In this document: positions 18,602 to 26,105 of the stretch, one piece after another | Numbering within the stretch: position 1 is the stretch's first letter | Layout of the letters: every line of letters starts with the position of its first letter | NCBI RefSeq assembly: GCF_012927165.1 | Contig: NZ_JABBGA010000019.1 | Location: 42,919-106,918, forward strand | Direction of reading: 5' to 3' | DNA length: 64,000 bases | From: Zoogloea dura | Lineage (GTDB): Bacteria > Pseudomonadota > Gammaproteobacteria > Burkholderiales > Rhodocyclaceae | Notes under the pieces: model-generated | Database searches by the model: none | What the model saw: the letters and a program-made list of their open reading frames with translations, nothing else | What the model was told of the DNA's origin: nothing | Position numbers and translations under genes: made by a program

Positions 18602-20425
18602 CTATTTGCCTGAAGCCTTCATCAGGCCTGCGGAGGTGAGCAGCTCCTGCAGCCCGCGGCAGGCCTTGCGCGCCAGCAGGCGGGCAGGGTTGAGGCCGAG
18701 CAGGCTCGCGATGGCGCCGAGCAGCCAGCGCCGGATGGGCTTGCGCCCGCCCAGAAGGACGCTGACCTGATCGATTCCCCGGCTGAAGACGGCGTCCAGG
18801 CGAATGCACAGCCTCTCTTCCAGCCCGGTGAGTTGGGCCGGGTCATACGTGGCCCATTTCTCTCGCTGAAACTCCTCAATGCTGCTCAGGCCGGGCCCCA
18901 GGGCTGCGCCGAGGCTGCGCAGCTCCGGCATCAGGGGGATGACCGGTACGGGCGTGAAGCCCGGCAGCGTTCCAGGGGTGGCGGCATGCACCTCGGCGAC
19001 GATGGCGGCGTGGTCTGCCCCATAGTAGGCGGAGCCCGTGTAGTGCAGCAGGTCGGGGTTTTCGCTCCAGTCATTGACGACGCTGTTCCTGAAATCCACA
19101 TAGAAATGGCGGGATAGGAAGCGCTGGCAGTTGAGGCGTCCAAGGAGGTAGTCGTGGTGGCGGAAGCCCTCGTGGATGAAGCCCAGGAAGCCGCCCAGCG
19201 GGCCGCAGGCGAGATCGGGCTGGCCGGCCGCGCGATTCGGGCGGCAGGGGGAGATCAGGTACCTTGACCCGATACCGACCTTGGCCGCCAGCACGAGTTC
19301 GTCGGTCTTGAAGGAGGCCTGGTCGAGGAGGGCCGGAACCAGGGCGGCGATGACTGACAGCAGGTCGTCCTTGCCGTCGGGGTGATAGGTCTTGTCGAAG
19401 TCGGCTGTGTCCGGAAACGGGTCGATCAACAGGGTCGAGGCCCGGGCTTGGTCGAGGTCGCGGGGCAGTCTCTGGATAGTGCCGTTAGCGTGGATGGCGC
19501 TGGCCAGTACCAGGCTCATCCGCGTGTATTCAACCGGTTCGTTGTTGATGGCGCCGCCATCGACGCAGACGGAGACGAAATCCTGGACTTCGTCGGGAAT
19601 GCAGGCCTTGATCTCACCCGGCGCGCTGAAGTGGCGCCCTGCTTCATCCGGGACCTCCCAGCGGCGTCCGGCAATCATCGAGCGGGGTGTCGACACCACC
19701 CGGGGGCGCAGGGCCAGGGGGAAGGCGCCGCTGGCCAGGGCCGTGTTGCGCAGGTGTCCCCAATGGGCGGGGGGGCTGTCCGTGGCCAGGGGAATGGCAT
19801 CGGTGATCCCGTCCGGGTCGGTGTGCACCTGCAGGCGGTAGCGCAGGACGCCCGCATGCAGGCTCATGCCATAGGGGGCGACAGCCTGGTTGGCGTAGGC
19901 GCGGACCTCGTAGGGAATGCCGCGCAGGGAGGTGGTGCACAGGAACAGGTCGGCATCCTCGGCCAGCCAGGGATGGGCGGTGAAGGGTGAGAAGGTCCAG
20001 GGCTGCAGGGTCTCGTCGCCGATTCTGTCCAGGTCGCGGCAGTTGAGCAGGGCGCGCAGGCTGTCGTCGGCGACGAGGTCGGCGTCGTCGAGCATGGGCA
20101 GGATATCCACCTGGCGGACCCAGGCATCGTAGAGCGGGCTTCCAGCAAACGGGGCTGTGCTTCCCTGCGCCGGGCGGGAGCGGCCCAGGCTGCCGACGAA
20201 CATGGCGGCGCACATGGCGCCGGCCGATGTGCCGGAGAGAGCCTGGACACGTACGGTGTGGGTCGGGACTTTGCGGCCGGCCGAATCGATGCCCTGACGC
20301 TTGGCCTCTTCCCAGGCGTCCAGGGCTTCCCGCAGGAAGTCGAGGACACCGGCGCTGTACGCGCCGGCAGACACAGCGCCGGCCAGGGTGATGCCGAGGC
20401 GGTAAGTGTTGTCGGTCTCGTTCAT
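18602..20425 (-). CDS. Large patatin-like protein (DUF3376-like)
   Basis: 607 aa from ATG 20425 (GAGGTG just upstream). The patatin core is present: glycine/alanine-rich oxyanion loop LAGAVSAGAYSAG (about residues 11-23), nucleophile GTSAGAM (about 60) and the catalytic Asp in CVDGGAINNEP. The inserted and C-terminal regions make it almost twice the size of ordinary patatins. It is last in an operon after two membrane proteins (gap 11 bp), suggesting lipid hydrolysis at a membrane complex. Substrate unknown. Confidence 0.82.
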   Translation of the reverse strand: MNETDNTYRLGITLAGAVSAGAYSAGVLDFLREALDAWEEAKRQGIDSAGRKVPTHTVRVQALSGTSAGAMCAAMFVGSLGRSRPAQGSTAPFAGSPLYDAWVRQVDILPMLDDADLVADDSLRALLNCRDLDRIGDETLQPWTFSPFTAHPWLAEDADLFLCTTSLRGIPYEVRAYANQAVAPYGMSLHAGVLRYRLQVHTDPDGITDAIPLATDSPPAHWGHLRNTALASGAFPLALRPRVVSTPRSMIAGRRWEVPDEAGRHFSAPGEIKACIPDEVQDFVSVCVDGGAINNEPVEYTRMSLVLASAIHANGTIQRLPRDLDQARASTLLIDPFPDTADFDKTYHPDGKDDLLSVIAALVPALLDQASFKTDELVLAAKVGIGSRYLISPCRPNRAAGQPDLACGPLGGFLGFIHEGFRHHDYLLGRLNCQRFLSRHFYVDFRNSVVNDWSENPDLLHYTGSAYYGADHAAIVAEVHAATPGTLPGFTPVPVIPLMPELRSLGAALGPGLSSIEEFQREKWATYDPAQLTGLEERLCIRLDAVFSRGIDQVSVLLGGRKPIRRWLLGAIASLLGLNPARLLARKACRGLQELLTSAGLMKASGK

Positions 20426-20436
20426 GGGGCACCTCA

Positions 20437-21075
20437 TCAGTGGTAGGGGGACACCAGGACGGCCGCGCCAAGGGCCGTGACAGTCAGGCCCAGGCCTGCC
20501 GTGAGAGTGGGCTTGTGCCGGAAGGCGCTGCCGCCAAGCAGTGACAGCGCCCCGCCAGCGAGCAGCCCGCACAGGGCGAGGGAGATCGCTCCCGTCGGAG
20601 GTGTGACGCGCAGAGGGGGAAGGGCCAGCAGCAGTGACACGGCGCCGAGCAGGGCATATTCCATCCGGGCATTGCGAGTGCCGCGCAGCAGGGCCTGGGC
20701 CAGTGCTTCTTCATCGCGCGGAAGTGCGCACTCGAGATGCAGGGCGAGGCTGAAAGCGGCCTTGCTCCGCCTGCCCAGCAGTGCCGCGGCAAGGGCGAGC
20801 AGCAGGCTCGCCAGCGCTGCGGGATGGAAGGCTGTGCAGGTACAGCGCAGGGGCAGTCCCTGCAGGGCGATGATGGTGCCGCACAGGCCGGCGAGCGTCA
20901 GCGGTGTGACGAAATGGCTGCGCAGCGCCAGGCTGCGCAAGGGGCGGAGATGGCCCGTACTCCGGGTGAGCGCCCGTAAAGCCTCGGGGGAACCGCAGAG
21001 ATCGAGTTCGAGGGCGGAAAGGCGCGGACGGGGACTGGGCACAGGTCCGGCGGGCAGGGTGGTCTGGGCCATCAT
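20437..21075 (-). CDS. Hypothetical multi-pass membrane protein
   Basis: A 212-aa protein with about four to five hydrophobic segments (near residues 55-72, 85-100, 138-152, 163-180 and 192-208). The soluble N-terminal 50 residues are Pro/Leu-rich. I do not recognise the family. The ATG overlaps the stop of the upstream membrane-protein gene by 4 bp (ATGA), and the patatin gene follows 11 bp downstream, so all three are translationally linked. Confidence 0.7.
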   Translation of the reverse strand: MMAQTTLPAGPVPSPRPRLSALELDLCGSPEALRALTRSTGHLRPLRSLALRSHFVTPLTLAGLCGTIIALQGLPLRCTCTAFHPAALASLLLALAAALLGRRSKAAFSLALHLECALPRDEEALAQALLRGTRNARMEYALLGAVSLLLALPPLRVTPPTGAISLALCGLLAGGALSLLGGSAFRHKPTLTAGLGLTVTALGAAVLVSPYH

Positions 21076-22520
21076 TGCGCTCCCTTGTCCGAGGGCTTTT
21101 CATTTTCAAACGGTGGCTTGAGGCCGACGCCCCGCAGGCTGACCAGCTTGCCCACGGTGTCGAACCAGAAGGGGGCGCCGAGCGCCGCCAGCAGGGCCGT
21201 GGCAAACCAGCCAAAGAAGGCGCGGATCCAGCGGAAGGGGTCGCCGTTCCAGGCTTTGGCCACATCGCAGATCCAGCCGATTTCGGGCAGGCGTCCGAGC
21301 AGGGCATCCACTTGGTCCTTGAGGGCCCTTTGTTGCGCGTCGTGCGTCAGGAGCAGGTTGTGCAGCGTCTTCACAGGAGTGGGGTCCGTTGCGCCGGGGA
21401 TGCTCCTGGCGTTCCATAGGATGCGGCCCAGAGCCGGGTCGATGATGCGCTCGGGAGCGACCCACAGGCTCATCGATTTCTGAAAGGCTTCGAGGGCGTC
21501 CTCCTGCTTGCCCGTGTCCTGCAGCCCGCAGATGTAGGCGAGCCAGGTGGCCACGGGAGCGTCGGTGGCTGGCGTCGCCGCCTGCGCGGTGCACTGGATT
21601 GCCGGCATTTCGGCCAGCAGGGCGTCGAAGGCCTTCCGGCGGGCGGCAGGGCTGGCATCGAGCAGGGCTCGGGTGTGCATGCGGGCAATCGGGTTGAAAT
21701 GCAGGGCATCGAGGAGCGCGTCAGCCTGTTTGACGATGGCAGGCTTGTCAGGTGTTGCGCTGGCCGTTGCCTGGAGCAGGTCGGCAAGGGCTCCGGCCGG
21801 CAGAATGCTGCGGGCGGCGAGGCCGGACTTGAGCTGCTCGAGGGTTCGCGAGCCGTCGGGTGGCGCAATTCCCCGGGCAGTGGCGAACGACAGGTCCCGC
21901 AGTGCCGGGTCCTTCAGGAGGCGGTTGGCCACATAGAAGCTGTCCAGGTTGAAGGCCGCCGACAGCGCCAAGGCGAAGCCGAACAGAAAGAGCTGGGTGC
22001 GCCGTTTGTACCAGCCGGCAGCCCGTTCCATGCTTGCATCGAAGCCCGTCTCGAGCTCCTTGCGCAGATCGGCCAGCGAGCTGGCACCAGCCGAAAGGGC
22101 TGTCTGGATGCTGGCCCGCAGCCCGCCTGGCAGGTTCATCCCGGCCAGTTGTGACTTCAGCGCATCGAGGGTCACCGGGCTTCCCGGCGCGGTGCCCGTG
22201 ATCTGGCCGGCCAGCAGGTCGATGACGACAGCGGCGTAGCGGGGCGCCGGAATGTAGCTGGGCGGCGTGCCGGGAGCGTCGAGGCTGACTGTAGGGGTGT
22301 GCAGGGACTGGATCAGGGGGTGGGCATAGAACCTGCGGCTCCACATCGCGAGGGACGGGGCCGCGGCGTGGCCTTCGAGCAGCTGGCCGATGAAGCGCTG
22401 CAACCCACGGGCGCGGAGGTTGAGGTAGCTGGCCAGCCCCTCGACGAGAAAGGAGGCGATGACGGAGGTCATCAGGTAGAGGAGGGCCAGGCCGATCAGA
22501 AGGTCGACGAAGGTGGTCAT
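21072..22520 (-). CDS. Hypothetical membrane protein, first gene of patatin operon
   Basis: A 482-aa protein with an N-terminal hydrophobic helix (about 5-27), a helix around 178-195 and another near the C-terminus (about 447-465); the rest looks soluble and helical. An arginine/lysine-rich segment (WYKRRTQLFLF) precedes the second helix. No known domain is recognised. It is divergent from a LuxR-type regulator, with an 18-bp perfect palindrome between them. Confidence 0.7.
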   Translation of the reverse strand: MTTFVDLLIGLALLYLMTSVIASFLVEGLASYLNLRARGLQRFIGQLLEGHAAAPSLAMWSRRFYAHPLIQSLHTPTVSLDAPGTPPSYIPAPRYAAVVIDLLAGQITGTAPGSPVTLDALKSQLAGMNLPGGLRASIQTALSAGASSLADLRKELETGFDASMERAAGWYKRRTQLFLFGFALALSAAFNLDSFYVANRLLKDPALRDLSFATARGIAPPDGSRTLEQLKSGLAARSILPAGALADLLQATASATPDKPAIVKQADALLDALHFNPIARMHTRALLDASPAARRKAFDALLAEMPAIQCTAQAATPATDAPVATWLAYICGLQDTGKQEDALEAFQKSMSLWVAPERIIDPALGRILWNARSIPGATDPTPVKTLHNLLLTHDAQQRALKDQVDALLGRLPEIGWICDVAKAWNGDPFRWIRAFFGWFATALLAALGAPFWFDTVGKLVSLRGVGLKPPFENEKPSDKGAQ

Positions 22521-22604
22521 GATGGACTCCCTGGGAGTGAATCTGCGTCGGGCATGCCAGGATGGCGTGCTGTGGCTACGCTACCAAATTGCATGCGCGG
22601 GGAA

Positions 22605-22622
22605 ATCACCCGATCGGGTGAT
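22605..22622. promoter_or_regulatory. 18-bp perfect palindrome, candidate operator
   Basis: ATCACCCGATCGGGTGAT is fully palindromic with no spacer. It lies in the divergent region, 85 bp from the membrane-protein start and about 100 bp from the LuxR gene start, with a TTGACT-like -35 just downstream. It is a good candidate binding site for the adjacent LuxR-family protein. Confidence 0.55.
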
Positions 22623-22723
22623 AGCAGGTCGGCATGATCTATATTGACTTTGCGTCACGCAGTTCTTGCCGGCGGATCACCCCATTCATCAGGCTTCCCA
22701 AGGCCTCACCCGGACCCTTTCAG

Positions 22724-23854
22724 ATGAGTGCGCCAGATATCTTCGAGCTTGATCCCGTCATCTCCCTCTTCTATGAGGCTGCCCTCGATCCGGAGCGCTG
22801 GCCTGCAGCCCTGGCCTCCATGGCCAGGCTGGGCGGGGCCCAGGCGGCAGCCCTGGTGGACATGGATTACACCTTGTCGGTGCTGTGGCGGCACGTGCTG
22901 TACAACGTGGACGAGGAGGCTCACCGCGTGTATCTCCGGCGCTATGCGCAGATCGATCCGCGTCTGCCGGTCATGATGAAATCACCAGAGCTGCGCTGGG
23001 TGTCCGACCTGGAGGCCCTGCCGGACAGCGTCCGGTTGAGCAGCCCGGTCTACCAGGAATACCTGCTCCCCTACGGATTGAAGGAATGTCTGATGGTGAA
23101 GACTGCGGTCGAGGGCATGCGCCATGGAAACGTGGTGCTGTTCAAGCTGGGCGACCGGGAGCGTTTCGATGGCGCTGCGCGTTCGGCCCTTGACCTGGTG
23201 TTGCCGCACCTTGACCGGGCGATCCGCATCTCCCGCCGGCTGGCCGCGTTCTCCCGCGCACTGGCTTTTGGGGGAGGGGGTGTCGACGCCTGCGGCGAGC
23301 CCGCGGCAGCCTTGGGCGCGAATGGGGCGATCCGCGAGGCGAACCGTGCATTCGATGAATTCCTGGAGAGCGGGGCGGCCCTCCGTGTGGGGCGTGATGC
23401 CCGTCTGGGCTGCGTGGATGCCGATGCGCATCGGCGCTTCCGCAAGGCTTTTGCCGATGCCCTGGAACTGGCCAAAGGGAACATCCGGCATGCCGCCCCG
23501 GGTTATCCGGTGGTGACCCTCGACCGTCTGAACGGGCCGCCACTCCTGCTTGTCGTCGCGCCCATCATGCAGATGCGCGGCAGCCCCTGGTTCGAGCAGC
23601 CCGGGGTGCTGGTGAAGATCTCCGACCCCCTGCGCCCGCCGAGCGAGGCGGTGTTGCAGCAGGGCTTCGGCCTGACGGCCGCCGAGGCACGGCTCGCCAG
23701 GGAGCTGCTGGGGGGCGGTACCCTGGCACTGGTGGCGGCCCGCATCGGTGTCTCGGCAAATACCGCCAAGACCCAGTTGCAGGGCATTTTCCAGAAGACC
23801 AGGACAGCCCGGCAGCACGAGCTGGTGGCGGTGCTGCGCAGCATCCAGGCCTGA
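22724..23854 (+). CDS. LuxR-type HTH transcriptional regulator
   Basis: About 376 aa from ATG 22724; an in-frame ATG at 22634 would add 30 atypical residues, and neither has a strong ribosome site. The C-terminus is a GerE/LuxR helix-turn-helix: FGLTAAEARLARELLGGG then LVAARIGVSANTAKTQLQGIF. The N-terminal 300 residues (starting FYEAALDPERWPAALAS) form a sensor region of unknown ligand. It is divergent from the membrane/patatin operon and is its likely regulator. Confidence 0.82.
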   Translation: MSAPDIFELDPVISLFYEAALDPERWPAALASMARLGGAQAAALVDMDYTLSVLWRHVLYNVDEEAHRVYLRRYAQIDPRLPVMMKSPELRWVSDLEALPDSVRLSSPVYQEYLLPYGLKECLMVKTAVEGMRHGNVVLFKLGDRERFDGAARSALDLVLPHLDRAIRISRRLAAFSRALAFGGGGVDACGEPAAALGANGAIREANRAFDEFLESGAALRVGRDARLGCVDADAHRRFRKAFADALELAKGNIRHAAPGYPVVTLDRLNGPPLLLVVAPIMQMRGSPWFEQPGVLVKISDPLRPPSEAVLQQGFGLTAAEARLARELLGGGTLALVAARIGVSANTAKTQLQGIFQKTRTARQHELVAVLRSIQA

Positions 23855-23875
23855 ACCGACCGGGTGGGCCGGTCG

Positions 23876-24817
23876 TCAGAGCAGCACGAAATCCTTCGGT
23901 TCCAGCGGTGCCGGCAGGCTGGCCAGGCCACGGTACTCGCCCAGGTCGATCTCGATGCGGCGGGTGATGGCGTCCAGGGGCAGGTCGTTCTGGGCGGTGC
24001 CGAAGGGCTCTTCAAGCTCGTCGCCGAGGGCGTCGAGGCCGAAGAAGGTGTAGGCCACCAGGGCGGTCAGCAGCGGGGTCGCGTGGCCGAGGGAATGGAC
24101 CAGGCCGAAGGGCAGCAGGATGCAGAAGATGTGGGCGGTGCGGTGCAGCAGCAGGGTGTAGGCGAAGGGCAGCGCGGTATGGCGGATGCGCTCGCAGGCG
24201 CCCTGGATGGCGGTCAGCTGGTCCACGTGGGCTGCCATCATCACATAGGTCACCGAGTCCAGGCGGCCTGCATGGCGGGCCTCCAGCAGCAGGGTGGTGA
24301 TGCGCTGCAGGAGGCCGTCCGGCACGTTGCGGCAGCGCGCCAGTGCGGCCTGCTCGGTGTTGTCGAGCAGGTCGACCAGTTCGGCCAGCACCGGGCGGTC
24401 GCGCAGGCTGGCGGTCAGGGCGCGGGTGTAGGCGGTGGCGAGGCGCAGCAGGTCCTGGCGCTGGCGCACGCCGGCCGCGTCCGCTTCGAGGATCTGGCTG
24501 TCCCGGGCGAGGGTGCGCATCACCACCAGCAGGTGGCCGTAGTGCTTGCGGGCTTCCCACCAGCGGTCGTAGCAGGCGTTGTTGCGGAAGCCGAGGAAGA
24601 GCGACAGGGACAGCCCCAGGAAGGTGAAGGGGCCGGTGGCGAAATCCGGGAAACGGGGGCCGGTCAGGTCGGCCGCCAGGGTCACCAGGGCGGCCACCGC
24701 GGTGACGAAGAGGACCTGGGGCAGGATCAGCGGAATGATGGAGCCCTTCCAGATGAAGAAGAGCTGACGCATCGTGGGGCGGGGACGGACGATCATGGGC
24801 GAACGGAATGGGTCCAT
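23876..24817 (-). CDS. Bestrophin-family (UPF0187) channel protein
   Basis: A 313-aa membrane protein with the bestrophin-like pattern: TM segments near residues 27-47 and 63-77, the conserved FRNNACYDRWWEARKHYG motif at about 77-94, and a later TM hairpin near residues 230-275. Bacterial homologues form pentameric ion channels in the inner membrane. GGAGGCGG precedes the ATG. It is convergent with the LuxR gene (21 bp gap). Confidence 0.88.
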   Translation of the reverse strand: MDPFRSPMIVRPRPTMRQLFFIWKGSIIPLILPQVLFVTAVAALVTLAADLTGPRFPDFATGPFTFLGLSLSLFLGFRNNACYDRWWEARKHYGHLLVVMRTLARDSQILEADAAGVRQRQDLLRLATAYTRALTASLRDRPVLAELVDLLDNTEQAALARCRNVPDGLLQRITTLLLEARHAGRLDSVTYVMMAAHVDQLTAIQGACERIRHTALPFAYTLLLHRTAHIFCILLPFGLVHSLGHATPLLTALVAYTFFGLDALGDELEEPFGTAQNDLPLDAITRRIEIDLGEYRGLASLPAPLEPKDFVLL

Positions 24818-24874
24818 GGCCGCCTCCGCGGGAGGCGGGGCGGCCGGCAGGGGGCGCAGGAAGCTGCGCGCGGT

Positions 24875-25066
24875 TTAGTGGCCTGGATGTGGAGAGCGGG
24901 CCTGATGAGCACGGCGGGCCAGCTCGAGAACGGGCGCGGGTGTCAGCTCTTCGACGAAAGCTTGCCAGATCTGGTGAAGGAAATCACCGATGGCGCGGTC
25001 ATGTTGGCTGCGGGCGGAAGTCATCAGGTGGAGCAGGTCGGTATTGCAGGTGTCGGCGGAAGTCAT
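24875..25066 (-). CDS. Small hypothetical protein (63 aa)
   Basis: ATG 25066 has an excellent ribosome site (AAGGAGAAGATC directly upstream), which supports a real small gene. The 63-aa product is helical and His-rich, with Cys7, and no signal peptide or TM segment. The family is not recognised. A longer in-frame start at 25165 lacks support. Confidence 0.55.
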   Translation of the reverse strand: MTSADTCNTDLLHLMTSARSQHDRAIGDFLHQIWQAFVEELTPAPVLELARRAHQARSPHPGH

Positions 25067-25471
25067 GATCTTCTCCTTGTGGGAAACAGAAAGGTCCCAC
25101 CCGGCCTTGTGGGCCGATGGGTGGGGGACCTGTCCAACATAACGCACCGATGTTGCGTTGCACAAACAGAAGATTCAATACGCCAATAAACCTGGTTTCT
25201 CTTCAGGCGCAAGGCGGGTTTGCTCCGCCTTTTCAGGATCGGGCCGGAAGCGCAGCAGTCGTCCGGCCTGTCCGGTGGGTCAGGATGCCGGCCGGCTTAC
25301 ATGAATTTTTACAATTTGTGATATTTGTCACGCTTGCGTCCTTTGGAAAGAAGGCGGCCACATTTGCGATGGGCATTATGCCGATGTCGCCCTGCCATTC
25401 CGTCGGCAAGTTGTCGGCCGGGTCTGTGGCTCCGAGTCCTCCTTTCACCCGCATTCCTGGAGATTGTTCAG
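25067..25471. other. 405-bp divergent intergenic region
   Basis: Lies between the 63-aa gene (minus) and a secreted-protein gene (plus). It contains a CRP/Vfr-like dyad at 25317-25332 in an AT-richer patch. No other gene or repeat is evident. Confidence 0.5.
25317..25332. promoter_or_regulatory. CRP/Vfr-like binding site
   Basis: TGTGATATTTGTCACG matches the CRP consensus TGTGA-N6-TCACA at 9 of 10 half-site positions. It is about 140 bp upstream of the secreted-protein ATG at 25472. Confidence 0.5.
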
Positions 25472-26041
25472 ATGAAGCTTTCCACCTCCGCCAAGATCCT
25501 TGCGTCCCTCGTTCTGGGGGCCTTGCCTGCATTCGCTTCTGCGGCCTGCGTGCCGGTGGTGGGCTCGGTCAAGCTGCTGCCCGATGCCTCCTGCGCGATC
25601 AATGCCTTGGGTAGCCAGGTGCCAGCCTTCCAGAACCAGTGTTTCCGCGTAGCCCTGAGCCTGCTCGGCTTTCCGTCGGCCAGTGGTTACGCCGGTGTCA
25701 CGGCCGAACCCCTGGCGGGGCTGGCGGGTACTACTGCGACGCCTGCCGCGGTGATCAATGCGGCGACCCAGCTGCCCCGGCAGAGCATCCAGACGGCCCG
25801 CAGCGCGGTGTCGATCGGCTCGGGCGCCTACCGGACTACCTTGTTCACCAATGACGTGATCGTGGCACAGGTGACCTACAACGCGGACGGCTCCACGGCG
25901 GTGGGGGCGGTGACCGAGCAGATCCTGATCACCGGTACCGATGGCAAGGGGGCCTATTCCAAGGTCACCGGCAACCTGACCGTGCTGGGCAACAGCATCG
26001 GCACGTCGGCCAACGTGACAGGCAAGCTCTGTCTGCCCTGA
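25472..26041 (+). CDS. Secreted hypothetical protein
   Basis: 189 aa from ATG 25472, beginning with a clear Sec signal peptide (KLSTSAKILASLVLG, cleavage near AFASA). The mature part holds several Cys (after cleavage, around 36-40 and 56, and one near the C-terminus) that could form disulfides, plus Thr/Ala/Val-rich beta segments. TGGAG lies about 9 nt upstream. The family is not recognised. Confidence 0.7.
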   Translation: MKLSTSAKILASLVLGALPAFASAACVPVVGSVKLLPDASCAINALGSQVPAFQNQCFRVALSLLGFPSASGYAGVTAEPLAGLAGTTATPAAVINAATQLPRQSIQTARSAVSIGSGAYRTTLFTNDVIVAQVTYNADGSTAVGAVTEQILITGTDGKGAYSKVTGNLTVLGNSIGTSANVTGKLCLP

Positions 26042-26105
26042 GCGAGGGCCTTCCCTCGGCTTGCTGTGCGGCGCCCCGTGAGGGGCGTCGGTCGTTTACG
26101 GGCTG

